From the NCBI GenBank assembly GCA_022495995.1, contig JAFEMH010003605.1, forward strand, positions 124,001 to 188,000: a stretch of DNA of 64,000 nt, read 5' to 3'. Position 1 is the first letter of the stretch; each line of letters begins with the position of its first letter. The notes below the pieces were generated by a model. The model had not been told where the DNA came from. It worked only from the letters and a program-made list of their open reading frames with translations, and ran no database searches. This DNA is from Adenophora triphylla var. japonica. Lineage: Eukaryota; Streptophyta; Magnoliopsida; Asterales; Campanulaceae. Positions 35,902 through 46,614 of this stretch are shown here, in pieces. Position numbers and translations under genes: made by a program.

Positions 35902-38257
35902 TCAACGCTTGCATTTTGTGCAATAATGTGCTTTCAAAGGGGCTCCGCAGTTGTAACAGAACGTATATCCACACCTATAATAGTCAAAAGGGAAAAAGGG
36001 AAAGAAGGAAATGAAGAGCATTAATGGCAACAATATTACGAATCAGCATTACAAAATGAGGAAAGAAAATGGCGACAACTCAAACAACCAGAAGAAGATT
36101 AAGGAAAAAAAGCCCAAAACATGTATAAAGATCTCGAATCTCGACCAGAAAGTTTCCTACAATTGAAACAAAAGAGAACTAGAAATGCAGAAAACCAGAA
36201 ATTGAAGTCCAGGAAAGTATAAATGGCAAAAAATTAATTCCACATACAACACAAGCTACTACTCCTACTGATGATTCTGGACTAGGCTTATTTAGTTTTT
36301 TAAGTAAAGTTTATTGATAGTAACCCATTAGAACAAAATCAGTGCCCAGCCATGGGAATTAACAGACTACATCAAGTAAACGGACACATGATAAAATGGA
36401 AAAAGAAAGTACCATTCCAACATCGTAACTTGACAATCCACCAGATAAACAAAGAATATTTGGATTGTATGAACAAAATCAGATTTCGGCTCATAGCTTT
36501 AATGCATCCTAATAAGGCCATGCAGAGCGTACATTGAAATTTATCAACTCACCATTTTCTTATCCCAATTAGGCGACAATGCAATATCATATATTCTCTC
36601 AATCCCAAAATGAATGTATAAATTCGCTCTAGATCAGCGAATTTGGACATTCATTTTGGGACAGAGGGAGTACTTACATTTGATCAGTTCAAACCATTTA
36701 CTTAGCATTTGGTTTCTAAGAAAAGTTAATTAACGGTTTTATACCTGTAAGAACAAAAAGAAAGTGCCCAGCCAGGGGCATTTACAGATACATCAAGTAA
36801 ACGGACACTTGATAAAAAGGAAAACTTTGAACCACTCCAACATCATAACTAGGCAATGACCGGATAAAAAAAGTATATTTGGATTGCACGAATGAAATCA
36901 GAATTGCTTGTAATATCCTAATTAGGCTATATAGCAAGCGGAATGATTGGCTCATAGAATTAATCCATCCGAATAAGGCCACGTAGCGGACACCAAAAGT
37001 GATCAGCTCATAGCATCTATGCACCTTAATTAGCCATGGAAGGTACACTGGAATCGATCAACTCATAGCACATTTGTATCCTAATTAGGCGACAAGGCAA
37101 TATCATATGCTAAAACTGATCAGTTCATAGCATTAAATCATCCTAATAAGCCACTAAAGAATTAGCATACTATAAACGATCAAGCTCAAGAATTTGAATT
37201 GGCGAAAACATGAGCACATTACAATAACACTATGATACTAATTAACAAACCTGCATCTCATGAACAAGCAACCATCAGACTTTTCAACATAGAACCTGCA
37301 TTTTGGACACCGAATCCATTGCTTAGACTTAGCGAGCTGCACCAACATTATATCCTCCTTCTCTCTCTCATCCTTATTCAACTTCTGAAACTCCTCACAG
37401 TTAATCCCCGAGTGCCACGAAACCTTGCACTTGACACAGAACATTCTCCTACAATTAGGACACTCTGACTCAGTGATCATTGTTTCCTCATCACCGTCGA
37501 TTAGCAATGGGGCGGAGCAATCTTTGAAAGGGCAATAGTATTTCAAGTTGGCAAGCAAGACCGCCTCACAAAGGGCATCGCCCCACCGATCAAACACCTC
37601 TTTAGGGAGGAGGGATCCGCATTGATCGTGCTCGAGAAGGCCAGGACAGGACGGAGAAGGGCAGCGGATTTGGGTAATGTTGTCTTGGAGCTTGGAAGCT
37701 ATGTATCGGACAATGCAGTCGGAGCAGTAGGAGTGGGTGCAGCCGCCCATTATTAAGAAGAGGGCGGTGTATGGCTTCGGCTCCACGCAGATTTCGCACA
37801 TGAACGTCGGAACATCAGAATTACTCGAATTGGAGGTCTCGCCGGGCTCTGTTATGGAAATTCCGCCGTTGTGTTTCTTGACTGAGCGAATGAATTGGAC
37901 GTCGCCGTCTTCAGTGGTGTATTGGGAATGACGATCGGGGGTTTTGGGGTTAAAATCGTCGCAGGAGAGATCAATTGTGATCGGTGATACTCTTGGTCTT
38001 GTTCTCGTTCTCTTAAGGGAGGAAGAAGGAGGATGATCGAGAACGGCGACGTGGTGGTGGTGGTGGTCGGAGTAATGATCGACGGAGATAGGGTTATTAA
38101 CGTTGGTGCCATTGCCAATTCTGGCGGTTCTTCTGTTTCGGCGTGATACGGTTGGTGGCGGGGAAGGAATTACTGATATATCATCGTCATTTTCATCGTC
38201 GAGATTGACGATCATCGTCAGCGGCGTCGGGAGAACGACGGTGGCGGCGGTAGCCAT
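35902..38257 (-). CDS. RBR-type E3 ubiquitin ligase (RING1-IBR-RING2), two exons
   Basis: Exon 1 is 38257-37251 and exon 2 is 35974-35902 (GT-AG, in frame); together they encode 359 aa. Residues 1-150 are low-complexity, with acidic DDENDDD and a His run. RING1 uses C154/C157...C173/H175/C178/C181...C199/C204. An IBR follows (C242-C287). RING2 is C317/C320 then C330 in DGCLFMRCRC, the position of the catalytic cysteine that takes ubiquitin from E2. The histidine found two residues after this cysteine in HHARI is Phe here. The second exon carries the last 24 residues, so intron retention would lose the RING2 end. The stop is followed at once by a GTAAGT-like donor, and a matching acceptor lies near 35070, suggesting a 3' UTR intron. 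Substrate unknown. Confidence 0.93.
36594..36670. mobile_element. Short Stowaway-like MITE in the RBR intron
   Basis: TTCTCTCAATCCCAAAATGAATG and CATTCATTTTGGGACAGAGGGAG form almost the whole 77 bp. 36340-37160 of this intron also holds diverged tandem copies of a ~60-bp AAACGGACAC...GATAAAA unit (36378, 36800) and TAATTAGGCGACAAxGCAATATC units. Confidence 0.8.
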
Positions 38258-38456
38258 AGAGTAGCTTATGACGGTGGAGGTGGTGACATGGGAGAGAAGT
38301 TTAAGAGAGTTTGAGAATTTGATAAGTCTATTTTTCTAAGGGGGTTTAACATTTAATAATTATATTCAGTTCCGTCTTTCACCCATGCTTTGTATTTGGG
38401 TAAAAAAATAAATTTAAAACATATCCCATGCTTTCTAATAAAAAGACAAAAACTTA

Positions 38457-38806
38457 GGGTGAGTTGGCAATGCTTCTGATTTTTCGAAAATGATTATTTA
38501 AAAGTGATTTTATAAAAATAGATTATTTGTAATAAATATTAAAATTTATAAATATGTTTGGATAGTATAGGTTCAAAAATGATTATAAAAGATAAATATC
38601 AAAAATGATCTTTATGATATGTATCTCAATATAATTAAGAATCACTTTTAACAAAAACTGGGTCATAGTTGCTTTTATGAAAACACAGCTTTTTGCATTT
38701 TAATAGCTTAAAACCATAATCACTATTATTATCCAAACACTATTAAAAGTGATTTTGAGGTTCAAAAGTGATTATAAGCCACAAAAAAGCACTCCCAAAC
38801 TCACAC
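38457..38806. mobile_element. Tourist/Harbinger-type MITE, 350 bp
   Basis: The left GGGTGAGTTGGCAATGCTTC pairs with the reverse complement of the right end (GTGTGAGTTTGGGAGTGCTTT). The 3-bp target duplication is TTA (38454-38456, 38807-38809). It lies in the RBR upstream region. The flanks 38258-38456 and 38810-39233 hold no gene; the RBR promoter must lie just above 38257. Confidence 0.85.
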
Positions 38807-39233
38807 TTAATGTTGTATAGAAATTAAAGAAAAATATAATTGAATAATTGTCGTGAATATAAAAAGTGACGTAGAAAAAAGAATAAGGGGTGGAGAATAG
38901 CGAATACTAGTTATTGTGAGTATGACAAATGAATTTCAGAATAAATAAACATTAAAAAAATTAATTTTGGGAGTGTCTTTTTATCAATTCTTTTTTCACT
39001 ACTCTTTATATATTTCCTTCAAAATTACACACTTTGGCCACCCGGGTAAGGAAAAGTGTTAGTGAAGCATTTGTTATCAGTATAAAAGGTGAGGTATGAG
39101 GGAGAAAGTGTGGTAGAAGAAAATTGTTTGTGAGTGTGTGAAAGTGAGTTTCATTAATTAAAAAAATTTATAATTTAAAATGAGACAACCTTTTAAATAA
39201 AAATATAATTTTAAATATAATGAAAGGAGGATG

Positions 39234-39560
39234 TAGATTTTTTCTCAAAATATTCATTTTTAAAAATATAATTCCCAAAATAACAACCCTTTCAAACTAT
39301 TTGTCAAAATGTCCATTTTTTTGAAACTCGCTAAATGGTATAGCGAGTTTGACCTTTGTCCGAAGAAACTCGCCAAATGGAATGGAATTGCGAGTTCATT
39401 TTTTTTAGTTTCCATTAATTATTTCTGTAATATTAAAAACAAAACGCCATAAAAATTAAAATCGCCAAATCAATTGGCGAGTTTAAGCGAGATTCAAACT
39501 CGCCAATTGATTTGGCGAGTTTAAGCTCAATACCGAGATCGCAGTCAACGAGTTTACATG
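39234..39560 (+). repeat. Left terminal inverted repeat of the MULE
   Basis: It pairs with 59350-59659 at high identity by eye. It contains a series of short hairpins of the type CTCGCCAA-ttgat-TTGGCGAG and CTCGCTAAATGGTATAGCGAG. Confidence 0.9.
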
Positions 39561-40092
39561 TTACAGAAGAAAGAAATAAAAACAAAGGAAGAAGAAGAGA
39601 CAAGGAAGAACGATTTTTCAAGACATTGTGTCAAATTCAAAACCCCTCTATTCAAATGATTCTTCAAAATTATTAAGTAAGTTTTCATTCTCTTCGACAT
39701 ATTTCCATTTTTTGAAGGTTAGAATGAGTTGTGCTTGTGAATTTAGGATTTAGGTTTGAGTTTGAATTTGATCATTTTAGGTTTAATTTGAACAAATTTT
39801 GGGTGTTTTTTTTCTAAGTTTTTTCATTCATTCCATTGAAGTAGTATTTATTTGAACAAATGTTAGGATTTTGATTGTATTTGATTGATTTATGAGTATT
39901 TCCTAGAGTATTGTTTATTTTTAATCAAAATTTAGGGATATTTTGTGTTGTTAGTATTTTTAGAGTATTGATTTTTGAAAGTAATATTTGTGTTTGTGTT
40001 GATTTGTGAACATAACACTTGTGAAAATAACACTTCGTAGAGTATTTGATTTGTCAAAATAATACTTGTGTTTGTGTTATTTTGATTAATAG

Positions 40093-43000
40093 ATGGATAA
40101 TTTTGTTGATCCTGGGCCTTTTGATCCTTCTGTGTTGACTTTACATCACTCCCGCCGAGCTCGATATATTTGGGCAAATCATGACGTTTCGAGTTTATTA
40201 TTTCACCGTGGTGCGACCATGTCAGATGTTATAGCTCTCGTTATTCAGCAGAGATTAGCAGTGGCTGGGTTTTTGGGAGTTCATTTGATCGGGAGAGTGC
40301 AGTATGACTAGGCTTTATTTGAGGCGTTGATTGAGATATGGCGTCCGAAAATCCATACATTCCACCTCCCTGTTGGTGAGATGACCATCACATTAGAGGA
40401 TATCGGGATGTTGTCTGGGTTGTCAATTGATGGGTTACCCGTTACCGATTCAGATTTGCCCGTGCTTCCAGATTGACGGTCTTATGTGCGGAGCTTCTAG
40501 GTGTTATCCCACCTGATGCAGCGTTTGATGGTAGTAGTCTAAAGATTAAGTGGCTGAAGACACATTTTTCTGAGTTTGGTAGCCTTCCCGCTGATTCACC
40601 CCCAGACTTGGTTGATAGGTATACGCGTGCGGATGGATAAAATCCTCGTGTAATAAAAATTCCTTGCAAGTGTACAAGTTACCGAAGTAGTAATATACAA
40701 AAGTAAGGATCGAACCACATAGATTTGTGTGTGAAAAATTTGGTTTAGTTAGTGTAAAAAGTAACAAAGGGGTTTTTGATTTTAATTTTTTATTATAACT
40801 AGAATAACATAGAAATTAAACTAATGAAAATAAAACAGATAATAAGATCAAGATTGACAAGGATTCACGGATTTAGTTTCACAACTATCTCCTTCCTATG
40901 CTGATTTATAAAAAACAATTACTAATCTTGTTCAAGAAATCGTTCACTTTAAAAATAAAATCGTTCACTTTAAAAATAGTTGGGACGGTTAGATGGTCGG
41001 GTTACAACCTTATTATTACTTCGATGTGACGTTTTTCGCAAGGTCTACAAAACATAAAAGTAATACATTAAGAACCAAAGAACAAATGATTTTAGATCCG
41101 TTTGATTTTCGCAAGGTCTTCAATTAGATCTATTCAATGGAATCTAGGTCAAAGTAAAAATTATCCACGCAAGTGCAATAATTTCAACCCTAATAAATTA
41201 AAGACCAACAATATCAATCAATATTGTTGAAGTCTGAAAAACAATTTAAGCAAAATTCCATTGAACAAGAACAAGAAAAGTGTGGAAAGAATTAAGTCAT
41301 TAATAACATAGAAATTTAATAGTTGCTACATCCCGCAAAAAAGGAATTTAGCTACTCATCATCCGAATAATTACAAGAATAAAATTAGAAATAATAAACC
41401 TCGAATCGGATCTTGGACCACGAAGAATTGTCCTATGTTCTGGAAAAATTACAAGCCTCTCCCTTGGCAAAAACCAATTCCTCTCTTTATAAAAACCTAG
41501 GCAGCCAAAGCGTGAAACAACCGTTCAACCAAGCCCAAACCAGCAGAATCCGGCCCCTGATATGTCTGCAATCCGCCTCCTGATCCGCCACTTGGGCGGT
41601 CGCCCAAACTGCCTAAGCGATCGCCCATTTATACAGTAACATCACGGCTTTTCAATCTTGATTTTCAGCGGCTGCACAGGTGCCCTCGGTGGTCGCTCAA
41701 CTTCCCTCGGCCAGCAACTTCCTTGGCCGGCCACAGCCTTGCCTGCCTCGGCCACAACCCTGTGTTCCTCGGCCAGCTTTCAGCCTGTGCAATCCTTCCT
41801 TGGATTCATTTCGCAAGTGCACAGTCGCACTTTGGTCACTATACTTTTCTCTTTTGCACTTTGGTCCTTGAACTTTCCAGGCTTTCACTTTGGCCCCTGA
41901 ACTTTATAATATTAGATTGCTCTCCATTTTTCCATAATTCCAGTTTGGTCCCTGAATTTCCAAAATAAGCTTTTTCTCCTCTTTTTCTGTCAAATTTCAC
42001 TTCAGTCCCTGTACTTATAAAACACTAGAATATACATTAAATTTCTAAGGTTTCGAACATAAAATAAGCTAGGAACATATATTTTGGATGGGTAAAACCA
42101 CATCCATCACGTGCCTATATTTTGATAGCCCTTGAGGCTAATGTGATGCCAGATCGTACTAACAACAAGGTGAAGCTGTTTTATCTTCCTTTACTTAGAG
42201 ATTTTGAGAGGATACACATGTACAGCTGGGGTAGTGCATGTTTAGCCTTTTTATATAGGGAACTTTGATGTACCACTCACCCCGAGACTAGCCAGTGTGG
42301 TAGATTTCTAAATATTCTGCAGGTATGCTATAACATTTTAATTAAACGTTATGATGTTGTTTTCTTTTTTTCTTTTTTTGATATGAAATCATATGTTTTG
42401 ATAGTATTTCATATTTTTTTACAGCTTTGGGCATGGGATAGGTTGCTATGTACGTAACCTATTTCTCTTAGGCCAAATGAGGATCACAGCAACCTTCCTT
42501 TGGGATGCGGGTATACATTTATTAACGACTTTTCCATCTGAAATGTTATTGTCACCTACTACATATTAAAACTTTTGACTTATACTTCTCCATTTATTGA
42601 ATTTCAGGTGGATTAGACGGTTATCTCTGAAGTATTTTACTGCACACAACCGTCGTAGCTATCGAGATCAGCTAGCGCAATTGACTGATGATCAGGTTGT
42701 GTGGAGGCCATATCTAGATCAACAGGCTCTAGCTTATTGCCATTAGGGAGAGGCTATTTGGAGGTCTAGAGTCCCTCTTATCCATTTTGAGAAGGTAGAG
42801 TGGCACCACCCTGATCGTGTGTTGAGGCAGTTCGGAATGCTGCATGGGATCCCACAACCGTGTGACACAGGGGAGGAGTTGCACAAGGTTGACCGCCGCG
42901 GGAATAACCATGTCCTTTAGAGTTCCCTCCGAGGGGGAGTGCACAACCAGACCTCCCCCTCGACCCACTATGGGTTTTGGAGTATATTCGGGGAGTGGAA

Positions 43001-43224
43001 GTGGCTTTAGGGTTCCTCTATCTATATCACAAGCAGCGATCCAACCCTTCTCCAATCCGAGTTCGACTTCTTCTGGCAGGACTCACTTTGAGGACATTAC
43101 ACAAGCTCAGCGGGAGGAATTTCAGAGACATGTTGACATAAGAAAAGGGTCTAGGTCGCGATATCCGGTAAACAAATACACTCCATCTACATATGATAAA
43201 ACATATGAAAGAAAGAAGAAATGA
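40093..43224 (+). pseudogene. Plant mobile domain (PMD, MAIN-like) gene carried by the MULE, broken
   Basis: The frame starts MDNFVDPGPFDPSVLTLHHS and continues through [60 protein letters not shown] and PLIHFEKVEWHHPDRVLRQF, the standard order of PF10536 plant-mobile-domain proteins related to MAIN/MAIL1. Likely introns follow FLNILQ (42323-42424) and PLGCG (42511-42607). Damage: TAG in place of a Trp codon at 40309, a frameshift near 40470, the 1.48-kb insertion at 40631, a frameshift near 42460, a TAG at about 42744 and a frameshift near 42900. The C-terminal tail to 43224 is Ser/Pro-rich. Cellular MAIN proteins act in meristem maintenance and TE silencing; a function for the TE-borne form is unknown. 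Confidence 0.9.
40631..42109. mobile_element. 1.48-kb insertion in the PMD gene (probable solo LTR)
   Basis: The PMD reading (DRYTRA | YI..LEANVMPD) is interrupted exactly here. The direct repeat CGTGC stands on both sides (40626-40630, 42110-42114). The ends are GGATGGATAAAATCC... and ...CACATCCATCA, so GATGG/CCATC form a short terminal inversion. The 5-bp duplication and lack of coding favour a solo LTR whose first base may have mutated from TG. Internal text (GCAAGTGTACAAGTTACCGAAGTAGTAATA) resembles a widespread plant LTR. It contains a 41640-41990 stretch with TTGGTCCCTGAACTTT-like repeats. Confidence 0.75.
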
Positions 43225-43359
43225 GATTTGAAAGTTTTAGTTTGTTTCTATATTTGTTGTTGTATACATGGGTTTTGTTGATTTTTGTTATTGTCCAGGT
43301 TTATTGTTGCAGGTGGGCAGTTTCTGGTATATGTTGTGGTTGGATCTAGCATCTACAAA

Positions 43360-43620
43360 CTCGCCATTCGAATTAGCGAGCTCACCTAAACTCGCTATTT
43401 GAATTAGCGAGTTCACCTAAACTCCTCGCTAATTCAATCAACGAGGTTAGGTGAACTCGCTAATTCAAATAGTGAGTTTAGATGGACCAGAAACTACAGT
43501 GTTTTTTAGATAGAAACTTCAGAAACTTCAGAAACTTTCATTGCAGTTTGCCATGGACATAAATTTTTATTTTTCCAAATAGAAACTACTATTAGCGAGT
43601 TTAGGTGAACTCGCTAATTC
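43360..43620. repeat. Hairpin cluster between the PMD and transposase genes
   Basis: Five or more copies of AACTCGCTAATTCAAATAGCGAGTT-type inverted motifs occur, some overlapping in tandem. They are the same class of hairpin as in the MULE's terminal repeats but here lie internally, between the 3' ends of two convergent genes. Confidence 0.85.
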
Positions 43621-43824
43621 AAATATGGGATTGTTATTTTGATTATCGAGATTATCTCCTAAAGCATTCTGTGAAAACCCATGTCTTACCTGAAAATACT
43701 CTGCACAACGATAAAAGGCAGTCTCAACAATTGCTGTTATTGGCATCCCGCGAGTTCCTTTCATGACACCATTAAAAACCTCAGACATGTTAGTAGTCAT
43801 AATGCCATATCTATAACCACCATC
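43567..43824 (-). pseudogene. mudrA-like transposase, C-terminal segment
   Basis: It continues the frame from 55704 across the LTR-element insertion (HDG | GYRYGIMTTNMSEVFNGVMK). It then reads GTRGMPITAIVETAFYRCAEYFQ and fades into the hairpin cluster. The C-terminal SWIM zinc finger is not found. The matching part of the first copy lies at 22215-22400. Confidence 0.9.
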
Positions 43825-45229
43825 TGAATGTACGCTCGCCGAAATTTAAAAAAGTTTTGGGAGTCGCCACGCCATGTTTTAAGGTACACTTTGAAAAACC
43901 TTTGAAAGAGAAAATGGGTCCGGGGGTCAGGTTACGTGTTGGGAAGAACCGAGAGTTCACCCAACACGCCTCATCCGTGGACGAGTCTTTCTAATTAAAC
44001 ATCCAAATAATTCAAAGTGTGTGCAAACAATGATAACAAACAAGTGTGGTAAAATGAATTTTATTAATTGAATGAGATTGTTACAACTTGTAGACCATTT
44101 GATTAGAGAGGCCACGTCCCAATTACAGAGATCAAAACAGATTACAATTGGAAAAGGATCTCTGCAAACAGACAAGATGTGTCGCGTGACACATAACATG
44201 CCTGGCTAGATGTGTTTCGTGACACAGGATCTATCCAGACATATTGTGTCGCGTGACATAGGATGTCCATCTGCAGAGATCTGACAATCTGAACACAGAA
44301 GAACCAGAAACCAATACAGATTCAATTATACAATCAATTCAGCTTCGAAAATGAACAATTCAACAATAATTCAACCAAGGGTGTGTGGATATGGGGAGAT
44401 CCACACTCCCTTGGGAATCAAACAACAATTCCAACAAGTTTCAACTCATAAGCATGTAATTATACAAAATCAAATGATTAAACAGAGAGATTGCGATTGG
44501 ATTTCAGTAAGTAAGACAGATGGAGTCGACTTACTGAAATCAGATGAGAATATGATGATTGAATTATGGAAAGGACAAAATATGAGAAAGAGAAAGGGAA
44601 TAGGTGAATTACCCTTGTAGTGTCCACGAATTCTATACCAAGTTTGGTATAGAATCCTTCAAAAAACTGCTTCTGGGATGAACTGAGCTGAGAAGGAATG
44701 ATAGATGTAGGATCCAAATGATGATGGCTGAATTGAAGTGAATTGGAGGGAATTGAGGGAGGATTGGAGGGATTTTGGGTATGAGGGAGAGAGGTGTGTG
44801 TTTGCTGTGTGTATGGTACATTTCTAAATTGGCAGAGTAACAGCAGGCAAAAGAGGGATCCAATTATGAGAGGGGGAGGGTCTTATTTATAGCTGCTGAT
44901 GATGGTCAAGGTGTGTCGTACGACCTTCTGCGTCCACTTTCCATGGCTTCAAAATGTCGCACGACTGAAGCAAGCCATAACCGTTTCTGGCGCCAAAACC
45001 TGGTTCTAGGACAATCCAAGTTTATTCCCAAAAAGTCCAAAACTGATTTATTCCTTGTAGGTCCTTTTGCATGAGCAAAGTACTGAAAAGTACTTCCTTC
45101 GCCAGAAACTTATGAGATATTTTCGAAAGTCTCGGAATAGACCGGAAATTTACCAAAATGCCCCTTAATGCAATTTTATCATATTAAAATGCACCTAAAA
45201 GGGTAGCGAATTGGATTGGCGTACTTACA
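43825..45229 (-). repeat. 3' LTR of the Tat-like element
   Basis: Plus-strand ends are TGAATGTACGCT...GGCGTACTTACA. TATAAATA on the minus strand lies at about 44885. It contains several GTCGCGTGACAC-type motifs. Minor ORFs at 44351-44863 are duplicated in the other LTR and are not genes. Confidence 0.95.
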
Positions 45230-45410
45230 GAGCCCCTCGGCAACGTCACTTATGGAAGAAGTGAGGTTGTCGATAAAAGAAGACCCAATCCCAATGAGCG
45301 GTTGGGGATATGGCGGATGGCTGGACGATGATTGGTGAGATCGAATGGCTGGACCTTTGGAGAAAGGATTCCTACGTATCCCTATGAGGGAATCAAGCCG
45401 GTCGTAGTTC

Positions 45411-45716
45411 AGACTATTCGGAGGTGTCTGACCCAAAGAGACTGTTAGAAGGCGTCTGAACCCGGTGGAAGACTGTTGGGAGGCGTCTGAACCCGGTGGA
45501 AGACTATTGGGAGGCGTCTTAACCCGGTGGAAGACTGTTGGGAGGCGTCTGAACCCGATGGGAGACTGTTAGGAGGCGTCTGAACCCGGTGGAATACTGT
45601 TAGGAGGCGTCTGAACCCGGTGGAAGACTGTTGGGAGGCTTCTGAACCCGATGGAAGACTGTTGGGAGGCGTCTAAACCCGGTGGAAGACTGTTGGGAGG
45701 CGTCTGAATCCGGTTG
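45411..45716. repeat. 31-bp minisatellite, about nine units
   Basis: The unit is built on GACTGTTGGGAGGCGTCTGA plus ACCCGGTGGAA. Units differ by single bases. Confidence 0.95.
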
Positions 45717-45892
45717 TGCGAGATGAACTGAAGGAAATGATTTTTCGAGAATACCAGACATGATGATTTGAAAATTTGAATGAGATGTGGCTTCATACCT
45801 GTGTTGTGCTTACCTTTAGCTGCCGGAGGGACTGATGCTACGGCTGATGATTGTGGAGGGTTGTAGCTGTCGGAGGGTCTTAAGCTATAACT

Positions 45893-46090
45893 GCTGATGA
45901 TTGTGGCCGCCGGAGGGTCTTATACCACTGTTGTTGATGAATTGTTGGTGATCGTGGCTGCCGGAGGGTCTTATACCACTGTTGATGAATTGCTGGTGAT
46001 CGTGGCTGCCGGAGGGTCTTATACCACTGTTGATGAATTGCTGGTGATCGTGGCTGCCGGAGGGTCTTATACCACTATTGATGAAAAGTT
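45893..46090. repeat. 48-bp minisatellite, about four units
   Basis: The unit starts GATCGTGGCTGCCGGAGGGT and ends in GATGAATTGCTGGT. 48 bp is a multiple of three, so open frames persist on both strands (45885-46247); I do not regard them as genes. Confidence 0.95.
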
Positions 46091-46614
46091 GCTGGTTTGC
46101 CGTGCGAGGGACGGTCTTTGTTGATGATTGATTGACTTTGGGAGCATGAAATTTGCTTGATAGGACATGAATTTTGCTTGCTAGATTACCATGGAAAACC
46201 GATTCTGCTAACAATTTGGCGACGGGGCCGATGATCTTGATGAACATTGCTGGGGGGAGACTGATAGATTTGGACTTTTTGTCTCGATTTTGGTTTGAGG
46301 GACAATCCTCATGATTCGATGGTGCTCAGTTGATTATTGTACCTACGGGAGGAAATTACAAAGTATGGCCACAGGGGTTAAAGTGTAAAACAGCAAACCA
46401 AAGGGGTGGTTTTGGAAGATATGATCAGGGGGTCTATCATGTCGCACGACGTCTTAAAGCCCTTGGACAGACCCTTTTAAAACCTTGAATAGTCGCCATT
46501 TGAACCACACGGTTGAGAGGGAGACGAACAGCTTGAGAGAACAACAAGGTGATTCGCACGAAATCAAGGGAAATCAAGAGAATCAAGGGTTTGAATCAGA
46601 TTTGGCTTGTGACA

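Noticed and set aside
44351..44863. Small ORFs repeated at 54820-55332
   Set aside because: They are duplicates because both lie in the two LTRs; divergence does not respect codons and no domain is visible.
45885..46247. ORF with 16-residue repeats on the minus strand
   Set aside because: The 48-bp minisatellite keeps frames open on both strands; no start context or known domain.
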